Shown here: in pieces, positions 42,849-51,937 of the stretch | Position numbering within the stretch: the first letter of the stretch is position 1 | How the letters are laid out: each line of letters starts with the position of its first letter | Assembly: GCF_026013545.1 (NCBI RefSeq) | Contig: NZ_JAPDOG010000019.1 | Coordinates: 1 to 64,000, forward strand | DNA: 64,000 nucleotides | Direction of reading: 5' to 3' | From: Defluviimonas salinarum | GTDB lineage: Bacteria; Pseudomonadota; Alphaproteobacteria; Rhodobacterales; Rhodobacteraceae | Program-made: the position numbers and the translations under genes | Notes under the pieces: generated by a model | The model's input: the letters and a program-made list of their open reading frames with translations, nothing else | The model's database searches: none | What the model was told of the DNA's origin: nothing

Positions 42849-43604
42849 ATGGCTATTCTCTGGAGGCTTTGGGCGACCGCTGCCGGCGTGATGCTCGCGG
42901 TCCTTCTGGTGTTCCTCGCTCTGTCCACCTTCCAGTTCAGCCGCGTCCATTCCGACCTCGTCGGTGAGCGCCTCATCGTGCTGGCCGACCGAACCGCCGC
43001 TCCCTTTCAGGCCGCCGTGCGGCTCGGTTTGCCGATCGCCAGCGTTCGCAACGCTGTCGGAATCCTGGAGCGGGCGCGGCGGTCGGACGACAGGATCTCG
43101 GCGATCTACGTCTTCGACCGGGAGGGCGGAATCGTCCACGCGACTCTCGGCGAAGCCGGCGACGGGCCCGAGGTCGCGGCCGTGCGCGCGCGGATGATCG
43201 GCGCGCAGGAATGGCATGGCGAGATCGCGTCCGGATTCATCGCCGGCGTGAACATCGCGGGGCCGTCCAGCGACTGGGCCGGCGGGATCGCGGTTCTGTA
43301 TCCGCGCGGCGGCAGCACGACGAGGGTGTGGGCGATGGCGGCAGAGCTTTCCGTCGCGGTGCTCGGCATCTTCGTGCTCGGCGCTCTGACCGCCGGACTG
43401 CTGCTGAGGATCGGCCTGCGGCGGATCATCTCGGCCTTCGATCGCGTCGACGCCGCGATCGCGGATTTCGAACGCGACACCTGGCGCCGGGAGGACGAAG
43501 CTGCGCCCGCGAGCGGATTGCGGGCCGATCTCGACGAGTCCTACGATCAATACCGTTCCGCGGTTGCCGAACTCCGGCACCTCGAGGCCGGGCGGCCGAC
43601 ATGA
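42849..43604 (+). CDS. Sensor-like membrane protein without output domain
   Basis: 251 residues from the ATG at 42849. Transmembrane helix about 7-27, a periplasmic domain about 28-159 with the Cache-like ERLIVLADRTAAPFQAAVRL and ISAIYVFDREGGIVHATLGE, a second helix about 162-190, then a HAMP/coiled-coil-like cytoplasmic tail (RRIISAFDRVDAAIADFERD) that ends without kinase, cyclase or methyl-accepting region. Its periplasmic domain resembles that at the start of the next gene, so the two may pair. It overlaps the next gene by ATGA. Function unknown. Confidence 0.7.
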   Translation: MAILWRLWATAAGVMLAVLLVFLALSTFQFSRVHSDLVGERLIVLADRTAAPFQAAVRLGLPIASVRNAVGILERARRSDDRISAIYVFDREGGIVHATLGEAGDGPEVAAVRARMIGAQEWHGEIASGFIAGVNIAGPSSDWAGGIAVLYPRGGSTTRVWAMAAELSVAVLGIFVLGALTAGLLLRIGLRRIISAFDRVDAAIADFERDTWRREDEAAPASGLRADLDESYDQYRSAVAELRHLEAGRPT

Positions 43605-45598
43605 GCGCGAGCACGGCCCTGCCGGAGCCAGGCCTGCTGCGCGCCCGGCTGATCGCGATCCTCACCGCGATCATGGTGGCCGTCGTCGCGATGTTCGGCA
43701 TGGCGACGCTGGCCGCGTTCGACCGGGCGATCGCGCCGGAACTCGAAAACCGCACCCGTCTCATCGGCTCGATCCTGAGCAGCGAAATCCAGCGTACGCT
43801 CGACCTCGGGGTTCCGTTCCGGGCGCTCGGCGGGCTCGAAGCCTACATCGGCGAAACGATAAACGAGTTCGACGAAATCAGCCGGATCACGATCGTTCAG
43901 GGTGGCGACAACGTCATCGCGGAAATAACCCGCGACGAGGCCCCGACTCTCCTGCAACGCTCGGGCCTGGCGGACGTCGCCGGGATCCGGTCCGTCCAGT
44001 TCGCGTTTCCGGTGTTGATCGGCAACGAACTGGTCGGCCGGATTGAGGTGGTGGGCAGCCCGCAATTCGTCGAAACCCGGTTGCGCGACGTGTTCATGGA
44101 CGTCTCGGTCCTCGCCGTCGTCGCGCTGCTCCTGGGCGTCGAGCTGGCGCTGGTTGTCGCCGCCGCCTCGGTGTGGAAGCCATACGGGCGGGTTCTGAGG
44201 TTGCTGGCCGGACAGATGGCGGGGGATTTCTCACAGACGATCCGCGCGACGGGCGTCTCCGGTGTCCGGCGCGCGGCCGTGCGCCTGAACGAGCAGGCCG
44301 AGGATCTGGCGCGCCGCGCGCAAGCGCTGCCGCCGGCTCTCCGGCAGTCCTTGGGCGACGGCGCAGCCGGTGTCGCGTCGGCCATGCGCCTTCAGCGCAT
44401 GCGGTACTCGGATTTCAATGACGTGCGGCTGGCGCTGTTTCTCTTTGCCACGGCAACTGAAATCACCGCGTCCTTCCTTCCGATCTATGCCCGCGACGCG
44501 GCGCGCCCGGCATGGCTGTCAGGCGAGCTGTCGGCAGCAGCTCCGCTTGGCGTCTACCTGATCGCGGTCGCCGCCCTTTCGCCCTTCGGCGGCGCCTTGT
44601 CACGGCGCTTCGGAGCCCGCCGGGCCTTCGTCGCCTCGGCGGTTCCGACGGCGGTGGCGCTGGCGTCGATGGCGATCGCCGACTCGCTGGTCGCGGTGAC
44701 GCTGTGGCGCGGGGTCATCGGGATATTCTATGCGCTGGCGACCATCGCCTGCCAGGAATACACGATCCGCGCCGGCAGCACCCGAGAGGCGTCGCAATCC
44801 TCCAGTGCCTTCGTCGGCATGATCTTCGGCGGCGCTTTCTGTGGATCTGTCCTCGGCGGCGTGATCGGCGGGCGGTTTGGTTTCCCTGCCGCGCTTTTTT
44901 TGGGGGCGCTCATGGCACTGACCGCCGGCGGTGTCGCCTATTCGGCCATGCGCGGCCGGGCAGGGGAGCCGGCCGCGCCCCAAAGCCCGGTGCCGCAGCC
45001 CGATGCCCCTGCGGTACGGGGGAACGGACTCGCCTTCTGGTCGCTGACGCTTTGCGTCTCCATCCCGACGAGCGCGACGACGGCGATCTTCATCTGGTAC
45101 TTGGCGCCGCTTGGCCTGGCGGCACGCGGCTACCCGCCGGCCGACGTCGCGCGCATCATCATGCTCTATTATCTGGCGTCGACGCTGATCGGCCCTCTGG
45201 CGAACGGGCTGGCGAAGGGCCGCGGCGGGACGGCGGTTCCCGTCGTGACCGGGGCGGCCTTCGCCGGGGTGATTCTGCTGTACTTCCGGTCGGCGAGTGA
45301 TATCTGGGCCGTCCTTGCGCTGGTGTCCGGCTGCGGAATCGGCCACGCGCTGATCCGCGCGCCGATGACCGCGCTCGCGGTCGAACTGGCGGGCAAGTCC
45401 AGACGCATGATGAGCGCGCTGCGTTTCAGCGAGCGTGCCGGGGCGCTGGCCGGCCTGTCCGCGAGCGCACTGCTGCTGGGCGGTTCCGACCCTTCCTCGA
45501 CGCTCGGTCTCCTCGGCGGGGTGTCTTTGGCAGGCGGTCTCGGGTTTGCTATAGTGTTAGGGCTTTCCAGAGATCGGGACCGGGGCGCGCCAGTATGA
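43601..45598 (+). CDS. Sensor domain fused to a major facilitator transporter
   Basis: 665 residues. About 16-39 is a membrane helix; 40-165 a Cache-like periplasmic domain (LDLGVPFRALGGLEAYIGE, FDEISRITIVQGGDNVIAEI); 167-191 a second helix; 192-245 a HAMP-like linker (KPYGRVLRLLAGQMAGDFSQ). About 270-660 is a 12-helix MFS transporter with motif A (GGALSRRFGARRAF) and a middle loop near residue 455-485. Direct fusion of a ligand-sensing module to an MFS permease is unusual. It overlaps both neighbours by ATGA. The MFS part probably exports or imports the ligand bound by the periplasmic protein encoded next; inference. Confidence 0.75.
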   Translation: MSASTALPEPGLLRARLIAILTAIMVAVVAMFGMATLAAFDRAIAPELENRTRLIGSILSSEIQRTLDLGVPFRALGGLEAYIGETINEFDEISRITIVQGGDNVIAEITRDEAPTLLQRSGLADVAGIRSVQFAFPVLIGNELVGRIEVVGSPQFVETRLRDVFMDVSVLAVVALLLGVELALVVAAASVWKPYGRVLRLLAGQMAGDFSQTIRATGVSGVRRAAVRLNEQAEDLARRAQALPPALRQSLGDGAAGVASAMRLQRMRYSDFNDVRLALFLFATATEITASFLPIYARDAARPAWLSGELSAAAPLGVYLIAVAALSPFGGALSRRFGARRAFVASAVPTAVALASMAIADSLVAVTLWRGVIGIFYALATIACQEYTIRAGSTREASQSSSAFVGMIFGGAFCGSVLGGVIGGRFGFPAALFLGALMALTAGGVAYSAMRGRAGEPAAPQSPVPQPDAPAVRGNGLAFWSLTLCVSIPTSATTAIFIWYLAPLGLAARGYPPADVARIIMLYYLASTLIGPLANGLAKGRGGTAVPVVTGAAFAGVILLYFRSASDIWAVLALVSGCGIGHALIRAPMTALAVELAGKSRRMMSALRFSERAGALAGLSASALLLGGSDPSSTLGLLGGVSLAGGLGFAIVLGLSRDRDRGAPV

Positions 45599-46596
45599 AA
45601 GAGCTATGCCGTCGGATTGTCGTGGGGCTCGGCGCCGCACTCATACTGCCGGTCGCTGCCGCCGCGTCCGATTACACCGTCTTCATCGCGACCTGGCGGG
45701 GATGCGAAGAAGCCTGCCAGGGATTCCAGGATTACCTGACCGAAGCCGGGATCGACGTGGCGTTCGTCCTGCGCGACGCCAAGACCGAGGCCGCGGCCCT
45801 GCCCGCCATATTCGAAGAGGCACGGTCGCTCGACCCCGACCTGATCGTGTCCTGGGGAACCACGGTCACGCGCGAAATCGCGGGAACCCTCGATGACCTG
45901 GATGACCCGGCCTTCAACCATGATATCCCGCAAATCTTCATGATCGTTGCCGATCCGGTCGGGTCCGGGATCGTGGCGTCGCTCGACGCGACCGGCCGTC
46001 CGAACCTGACCGGCACCTACAACCGCATGCCTGAAACCGTGGCTCTGGAGACGATACGGGGCTACCTGCCGGATTTCGACCACCTCGGATTGCTCTACAA
46101 CACCGACGAGAAAAACTCGGTCCTCAAGCGCGACGAACTGGAGGCGCTGACCCGGGAACTGGGGATCGGGTTCACCGCGCTCGAAATCGCGGCGGGGGCC
46201 GACAACGCGCCGATGGCCGAAGACCTCGCTCCGAAGATGGCAGAGTTGAAGGCCGCGGGCGTCGATTTCGTCCATGTCGGCAGCTCGTCTTTCCTGCGCG
46301 ACAATTCAGCCCTACTGCGCAAGGCCGCACTCGAACAGGCGCTTCCCGTGCTCAGCCCCTACGAAGCGATGGTCGTCAGCGGCGACGCGCTGGTGTCCGT
46401 GGCATCCCGCTACTACGAAGTGGGCCGTCTGGCGGGGGCGCAGGCCGAACGCATCCTGGTCGAGGGGGTTACGCCCGGAGACCTTCCGGTCGCCCGGATG
46501 ACCAACTTCGCGGTGACCATCAATCTCGGAATGGCAAAGCAGCTCAAACTATACCCGCCGATCGGCCTGCTTCAGATTGCCGAGACCGTCAATTAG
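45595..46596 (+). CDS. Periplasmic substrate-binding protein (ABC_sub_bind family)
   Basis: 333 residues. A signal peptide ends near AAAAS and the mature protein begins DYTVFIATWRGCEEACQGFQ. PF04392-type features are LDPDLIVSWGTTVTREIAGT, FMIVADPVGSGIVASLDATG, NLTGTYNRMPETVALETIRG and the C-terminal TNFAVTINLGMAKQL. Members normally feed ABC importers, but no ABC permease or ATPase is present here; the gene is instead the last of the sensor/MFS unit. That suggests it presents a ligand to the periplasmic sensor domains. Confidence 0.8.
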   Translation: MKELCRRIVVGLGAALILPVAAAASDYTVFIATWRGCEEACQGFQDYLTEAGIDVAFVLRDAKTEAAALPAIFEEARSLDPDLIVSWGTTVTREIAGTLDDLDDPAFNHDIPQIFMIVADPVGSGIVASLDATGRPNLTGTYNRMPETVALETIRGYLPDFDHLGLLYNTDEKNSVLKRDELEALTRELGIGFTALEIAAGADNAPMAEDLAPKMAELKAAGVDFVHVGSSSFLRDNSALLRKAALEQALPVLSPYEAMVVSGDALVSVASRYYEVGRLAGAQAERILVEGVTPGDLPVARMTNFAVTINLGMAKQLKLYPPIGLLQIAETVN

Positions 46597-46990
46597 CTCT
46601 TGCCAGCGGCTCGGACACGCCCTCCGACGGCGTCATGTGCGGCGCCATGATGCGGAAGAAGCAACATCTTGTGTTTTGACGCTCGCCCCCGGTGGCGGAG
46701 GTGCCGGTGACACGCGTTCGCCGAGGGTATTATGGCGGGCTTGTCCGGCCGGGCTTGCTGATGATGCCTAAGGTCGAGCGGTCAACGCGGCGGCCGAATC
46801 CTGCGGACAGGCGTTGACGCTTCGGGCGGGACAGATCGGCAAACTGACCTTGGACGGATAGTACGAGCCGCAGCTGACCGGGGATCTGATGCGGCCCATG
46901 ATCTTCGTGCGCCTTCGTATTTGTCGGCGGGAGGCCTTGCTTCTGTTGTTCAACCATTGCGCTGGATGCTAGGGCCGGGCTGGTTCTTGG
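46597..46990. other. Intergenic stretch without an identified gene
   Basis: Nothing recognised between the binding-protein gene and the IS5-type relic. Short open stretches on both strands lack starts with ribosome sites and show no known motifs. Confidence 0.3.
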
Positions 46991-47440
46991 TCATAGCCGG
47001 AACAAGGTGGTTGCGGCGAAAACGACGGCGGACAGAAAGACCTTCGGGCATCCGTCGTAGCGTGTCGCCGCGCGCGTCCACTCCTTGAGGCGGCCGAACA
47101 TGATCTCGATCCGGTTGCGACGTCTGTACAGGCGCTTGCTGTTGTTGACGCACTTTCCCCGAGACTTCCTCCGGGGATACAGGGTTTGATACCCTTGTTT
47201 GTCAGGGCCTCCCGGAAGCAGTTAGCGTCCTATCCCCTGTCGGCCAGAAGCCATTCCGCATCGGGAAAGCTGCTCGGAAGAGCCGCCGCACTTGTGCAGT
47301 CGCTTCTTTGGTTGTCGCCCGTGACGCAAGTACTTTTTGCCTTCATTGGCGTGTGATCAAGTGCGAACCAGGTTCAGATCTCGATTTGCGGCCCTTCAGA
47401 CGCCGCGGGCCGGCATGGCGATCGGCGGATCATGTCCAAG
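46991..47440 (-). mobile_element. IS5-family (DDE_Tnp_1) transposase relic
   Basis: Broken minus-strand pieces read SFPDAEWLLADRG and then KRLYRRRNRIEIMFGRLKEW, TRAATRYDGCPKVFLSAVVF and end AATTLFRL at a TGA (46993-46991). The catalytic Glu region (RNRIEIMFGRLK) is visible but frames are interrupted and the N-terminus is absent. Confidence 0.7.
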
Positions 47441-47479
47441 CCTGACTTTCGAGCTTCATCTGACCAGCTCCGCCTGAGT

Positions 47480-47642
47480 GGTCCGGTTTGAGTGTTGGTG
47501 CATGATCGGCCTCTGGTTCATCGGGACGATGGCTTCGGGGGCCGGCGGGCGGTCATTCAGCGCACTGTGCGTCGCTTCGTAGCCATCTCGATCCTCCGTT
47601 TCCTAAACTTAACGGCGGACCATTTCGATTGGGGGAGGCTCA
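47480..47642 (-). mobile_element. Miniature IS3 derivative
   Basis: From the end at 47642 (TGAGCCTCCCCCAATCG, then GGTCCGCCGTTAAG) the element goes to the orfA start codons (MATKRR) and directly to the orfB C-terminus (PEAIVPMNQRPIMHQHSN). Almost the whole coding region is deleted, leaving about 165 bp. This is the same deletion plan as the longer remnant at 11318. Confidence 0.7.
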
Positions 47643-47718
47643 GTTCGGCGCCGAACTCAATATCCATCTGGCCGCCTGACCGGCCGCGGACTGACCGCGG
47701 CCGGTGCCGGCTCGCCGC

Positions 47719-49305
47719 TCAACCCCGGTTGCGCGGCCAGTCCGCGTTCGGGCGCATCCGTTCGCGCGGCAAGCGGACCGGGTATTTCGCGCGGATCTGT
47801 TCATCGATCGCACGCGGAACATACTCCGGGTAATGCGCGCCGAGCGTCGAATCGACATAGTCGATGGCGCGGTCGAGCGCGGTTCGGTTGCCCTTCTCGG
47901 CCCATTCGCTCGGGCTCATGCGGTCGCCAAGCTTCGGGTAGACGTAGTCGCGCTCCATCAGGCTCATGGTCTGGCCATGCGCGAGGAAGTGGCCGGGGCC
48001 GCCCATGCAGACCTCGCGGATGACATCGACCGAGACGGTGTCCTCGTTCACGTCGATGCCGCGCACCGTGCGCAGGGCCGCGCCGACCGAGTCGTTGTCC
48101 ATCGCGAGGCTTTCGAGCGAGAAGCCCATGAGCGAGGCGACCATGCCGCCCGCCTCGTACATCAGGTTGGCGCCGGAATTGGCAGTGACGACATGGTTGA
48201 TGGCCTTCTCGTAGCCCGATTGCGCATCCGGCATCTTGCTGTCTGCGATGCCCGAGGGGATCCCGGAGATCAGCCCGTAGTACCGGCTCATCTGGCCGCA
48301 GGCCGATGTCAGGAGCGCCTGTTCGCCGCTGCCGCAACACATCGCCCCGGTCCTGAGGTCCGACACGAAGGGCCAGAAGCCGAGGATCACCGGATTGCCC
48401 GGCGCGACCGCATCGACATAGATCATGCCGGCAAGCAGTTCGGCGAGGATCATCACGACGTTGCCGGCGAGCGCGGCGGGGCCGGTGGCACCGGCCTGGC
48501 CGAGCGAGACGAGCATGATCGGCATTCCCGCCTTCGCGCCGGTCTCGAGGCACAGGCAGCTGTCGGCCGCCCATTTCAGCGGCGAGACGGTGAAGCAGCA
48601 GGACATCGAGACGAAGGGGCGCTCGCGCCACTGCTTCTCGCCGCCCGCGAGCAGATGCATCACCTCGAGCGAGGCTTCGAGCTGGCGCACGCCGCCCCAG
48701 CTGGTGCCGACATGCTTTTGGGTACCCGCGAGGCTCGCGTAGCAGGTGTTGAAATCCATCTCGAAGAAGTCTTCGATCTCGCGCGGGACCACGGTGCGCT
48801 GGAAGAAGTGGATGTTGTCGAGCGTGTCGACGAGGCGCGAGCAGTCGTAAAGATCGTTGAGCGTGGTGCCGCGATAGGCGCCGGTGCGCGGGTTGACCAT
48901 GTTCACCGTCGCACCGGCGGTACCACAGTAAAAGCGGCTGCCCTGCATGTGCATGTCGTGCCGGGGATCACGCCCGGCGAGCAGAAAGTCGCGATTGATG
49001 CGAGGGATGTAATCCTCGACCAGGGCGCGGGGGAAGGTGATGCGGCCGTCGCGGTAGATGCAGCCGAGCCGGGTCAGATAATCGACCGTCGAGGGCAGGC
49101 AGTCGCCGATCCCGACGGTTTCGAGCACGTCGAGCGCGGCCTCGTGGATCCGCGCCATGTCGGTCTCGCTCAGCGGGCGGAAATGGCGCGGGTTCTCCAT
49201 CCCGCCGCGCACCGGCCGATGGTCCGGTCCGCCCGGTGCCGCCCGTAGCGCCTTTCGCGCCTCGCGCCCGCCGCGTCTTGAACTCGTCGCCTGCATCTGG
49301 TTCAT
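47719..49305 (-). CDS. Second MttB-family methyltransferase-like protein, non-pyrrolysine
   Basis: 528 residues from the ATG at 49305. Family text: LSETDMARIHEAALDVLETV, YCGTAGATVNMVNPRTGAYR, GTSWGGVRQLEASLEVMHLL, CGSGEQALLTSACGQMSRYY and MGGPGHFLAHGQTMSLMERD. Only distantly similar to the copy at 38386, so not a recent duplication. No amber codon in frame. Divergent from a LysR gene 152 nt away and near an aldehyde dehydrogenase and a dimethylglycine-dehydrogenase-like gene, which supports a demethylation role on a quaternary or tertiary amine. Confidence 0.83.
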   Translation of the reverse strand: MNQMQATSSRRGGREARKALRAAPGGPDHRPVRGGMENPRHFRPLSETDMARIHEAALDVLETVGIGDCLPSTVDYLTRLGCIYRDGRITFPRALVEDYIPRINRDFLLAGRDPRHDMHMQGSRFYCGTAGATVNMVNPRTGAYRGTTLNDLYDCSRLVDTLDNIHFFQRTVVPREIEDFFEMDFNTCYASLAGTQKHVGTSWGGVRQLEASLEVMHLLAGGEKQWRERPFVSMSCCFTVSPLKWAADSCLCLETGAKAGMPIMLVSLGQAGATGPAALAGNVVMILAELLAGMIYVDAVAPGNPVILGFWPFVSDLRTGAMCCGSGEQALLTSACGQMSRYYGLISGIPSGIADSKMPDAQSGYEKAINHVVTANSGANLMYEAGGMVASLMGFSLESLAMDNDSVGAALRTVRGIDVNEDTVSVDVIREVCMGGPGHFLAHGQTMSLMERDYVYPKLGDRMSPSEWAEKGNRTALDRAIDYVDSTLGAHYPEYVPRAIDEQIRAKYPVRLPRERMRPNADWPRNRG

Positions 49306-49392
49306 CGCGGCGCCCTTTCCCGCTGTGGTTTCGTGTCGCATCCGCATTGTGTGGCTGGCGCAGTTCCAGACAATTGATAGTTTTTAGGCGAT

Positions 49393-49435
49393 CGGTAAGC
49401 ACAGGTTACCGGTCCTGGTGCCCGCATTCGCGGGC
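49393..49435. promoter_or_regulatory. Operator-like dyad and hairpin in the MttB/LysR divergent region
   Basis: CGGTAA-gcacagg-TTACCG (49393-49411) fits a LysR-type dyad. It is followed by the hairpin GCCCGC-attc-GCGGGC (49420-49435), just upstream of the LysR start. Probably the control site for both genes. Confidence 0.5.
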
Positions 49436-49456
49436 CGCTCAAGGGGGGCTCGGGAG

Positions 49457-50398
49457 TTGACTGGACGGCTGTCTTTCCGGTCGTTGCCACCGCTCAACGC
49501 GCTGAAGGGCTTCGAGGCGGCGGCGCGGCTCCTGAGCTTCCGCAAGGCCGCGGATGAGCTCAACGTGACACATGTCGCAATCAGCCATCAGGTCCGCCAG
49601 CTCGAGGACGATCTCGGCTGCGCGCTCTTCCTGCGCGAGGGGCGCACGGTGGCGCTGACCGAGGAGGGGCGGGTCTTCTACGACTACGCGCGGCAGGCGC
49701 TGGAGACACTGGTGACCGGGGCCGGGATCATAAGGCGGCACGGCCCGGACGCCGATCTCAGGATCGAGACCTACATTACCGTGGCGATCCGCTGGCTGTC
49801 GCCGCGCCTGTCGCGGTTCCATGCCGCCCATCCCGAGATCAACTTCTCACTCAACACGCGGCGGACAGAATGGTGGTTCGACGAGACGAACACCGATGTC
49901 GCCATCATGTATCTCGACCGCGATTTGCCGGGGAGCTTGCGCGCGCGAACGCTTTTCGAAGGTACGCTCTACCCGGTCTGCAGCCCGTCGATCCTCGGTG
50001 ACCTGAGCCCGGTCGTCACGCCTGCTGACCTCTTCGGCCTGCCGCTGATCGAGGTTTCCTCGGCGCCCAACGATTGGCGCGACTGGTTCCGCGCGGCGGG
50101 CGTCGAGAACGTGCCTGCGCTGCGCTACACGAAGGTCGACACCTATGCGCTGGCGCTCGAGATGGCGATCACCGGGGCCGGGGTCGCGATGCTCAACGGC
50201 CCCTTCGCGGAAGAGGAGCTCAGGCGGCGCGAACTCGTGCTGCCGGTCGATCTGGTGGCGCGGTCGCGCGGCGAATGGGCCGTTCTCTACCGGGCGGACC
50301 GCGAACGCGACCGCAAGATCCGGGCGTTCACGGACTGGCTGGTCGCCGATGTCGCCAACGAGCACAGCCACGCCGGGCCGGCCGCACGTGGTACCTGA
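49457..50398 (+). CDS. LysR-family regulator (GcvA-like)
   Basis: 313 residues from a TTG at 49457 behind a G-rich ribosome site; a GTG at 49418 is an alternative. N-terminus LPPLNALKGFEAAARLLSFR with HTH ELNVTHVAISHQVRQLEDDL; the effector domain includes RIETYITVAIRWLSPRLSRF. Divergent from the second MttB gene, which it probably controls. Confidence 0.85.
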   Translation: MTGRLSFRSLPPLNALKGFEAAARLLSFRKAADELNVTHVAISHQVRQLEDDLGCALFLREGRTVALTEEGRVFYDYARQALETLVTGAGIIRRHGPDADLRIETYITVAIRWLSPRLSRFHAAHPEINFSLNTRRTEWWFDETNTDVAIMYLDRDLPGSLRARTLFEGTLYPVCSPSILGDLSPVVTPADLFGLPLIEVSSAPNDWRDWFRAAGVENVPALRYTKVDTYALALEMAITGAGVAMLNGPFAEEELRRRELVLPVDLVARSRGEWAVLYRADRERDRKIRAFTDWLVADVANEHSHAGPAARGT

Positions 50399-50482
50399 GG
50401 CGGCCGCGACGATACCGGACCGGGCTGCGGAAACGCTTGATCCGCGGGAGGAACCGGGCGCCTTGGACGCCCGGCGGGGTGT

Positions 50483-51937
50483 TCAGAACGACTGCAGGCG
50501 CTTCATGCCAACGTTCTTCGACTGGTAATAACTCGCCAGTGCCTCGACGCCCTTCTCGCGGCCGATACCGGATTTCTTGAAGCCGCCGAACGGGGTTTCG
50601 ACACCGCCGACACCCCATTCGTTGACATGCACCTGCCCGGCATCGAGCCGCTCGGTCGTCCAGATCGCGCGGTCGAGGTCGTTGGTGAAGACAACCGCCG
50701 CGAGCCCGTATTCGGTGCCGTTGGCGATCTCGAGCGCCTCGCGCGGGTCGGAGAACTTCAGGACGGAGAGGACCGGGCCGAAGATCTCCTCCTTGTTCAC
50801 GCGGTCGTCCGGCGACACGTCGGCCAGGATCGTCGGCGCCATGAAGTTGCCCTCGCGATCGAGCTTGCCGCCGCCGGCCACCGCCCGCGCGCCCTGATGC
50901 ACGCCGATCTGGGCGTAGTTGTCGACCTTGGCGAGTTGCTCGGCCGAAATGAGCGGCGTGATGTCGGGATCCTCGATCCCGGCGCCGATGGTCAGGCCGC
51001 TCACCATCGCGGCGAGCCGCTCCACCGTCACGTCGTAGACGCTTTCATGGACGACGAGACGGGACATGGTATCGCAGCACTGGCCAGTGTTGAAGAAGAT
51101 GCCCGCCTGGGTCTGGGCCACCACATTGTCCATGTCGGCATCGGCATAAACGATGCCCGGCGTCTTGCCGCCAAGCTCCAGCACCGCCGGGATCAGGCTT
51201 TCGGCGGCGGCATGAGCGACCTTGCGACCGGTGACGACGGAGCCGGTGAAGACGATCTGGTCGATGCCGGAATGGCTGGCAAGCGCCGCCCCCGCCTCGT
51301 GGCCGTAGCCGCAGATCAGGTTGACGGCACCTTCGGGCAGGCCGACCTCCTCGGCTAGTTCGGCGAGCACATAGCCCGCCGTCGGGTCGAGTTCGGGCAG
51401 CTTCACGACGCAGGCATTGCCCGCCGCGAGTGCAGCCGACAGAGAGCGCGCGATCATGTTCAGCGGGAAGTTCCACGCAATGATGTGGGCGCTGACGCCG
51501 TAAGGGCATGGGACCACATAGTCGACATAGCCGTCTCCGAGCGGGATGTATCTTCCCTCGATCTGTGCCGCGAGCCCGCCGTAATACTCGAAATACTTGG
51601 CCGAGCCCTCGACCTCGCCCCGCGCCTCCGAGATGCGCTTGCCCGCGTCGAGCGAGATCAGCGTGGCAATTTCCTCAGACCTTTCGCGCAGCTTGCGGCC
51701 GATCTCGGCCACCATGCGGCCACGCGCCATCGGCCGCATGTCGACGAGCGCGCGCGAGGCCACGCAGCGGCGCGCGGCGGCGACGGCGCTGTCGACATCG
51801 GCCGCGGTCGCCCGCGCCACTTCCGAGAGCGGCCGCCCCGTCGCGGGGTTCAGGAGCAAGATCCGCCCGCCATCCGATCCGTCGACCCATTTGCCGCCGA
51901 TATAGTTGCGCCAGTAGTCCTTCATCGCTGCGCTCAT
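50483..51937 (-). CDS. NAD-dependent aldehyde dehydrogenase (betaine-aldehyde-dehydrogenase-like)
   Basis: 484 residues. Catalytic Cys288 lies in NTGQCCDTMSRL, Glu254 in VLELGGKTP and Asn155 in AWNFP; the NAD-site lysine is in ACVVKLPELD, where Leu precedes the usual Pro-Ser-Glu. C-terminal PFGGFKKSGIGREKG is typical of this class. Its start overlaps the stop of the flavoprotein gene, so the two act in one pathway, oxidising an aldehyde released by demethylation or deamination. Confidence 0.9.
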   Translation of the reverse strand: MSAAMKDYWRNYIGGKWVDGSDGGRILLLNPATGRPLSEVARATAADVDSAVAAARRCVASRALVDMRPMARGRMVAEIGRKLRERSEEIATLISLDAGKRISEARGEVEGSAKYFEYYGGLAAQIEGRYIPLGDGYVDYVVPCPYGVSAHIIAWNFPLNMIARSLSAALAAGNACVVKLPELDPTAGYVLAELAEEVGLPEGAVNLICGYGHEAGAALASHSGIDQIVFTGSVVTGRKVAHAAAESLIPAVLELGGKTPGIVYADADMDNVVAQTQAGIFFNTGQCCDTMSRLVVHESVYDVTVERLAAMVSGLTIGAGIEDPDITPLISAEQLAKVDNYAQIGVHQGARAVAGGGKLDREGNFMAPTILADVSPDDRVNKEEIFGPVLSVLKFSDPREALEIANGTEYGLAAVVFTNDLDRAIWTTERLDAGQVHVNEWGVGGVETPFGGFKKSGIGREKGVEALASYYQSKNVGMKRLQSF

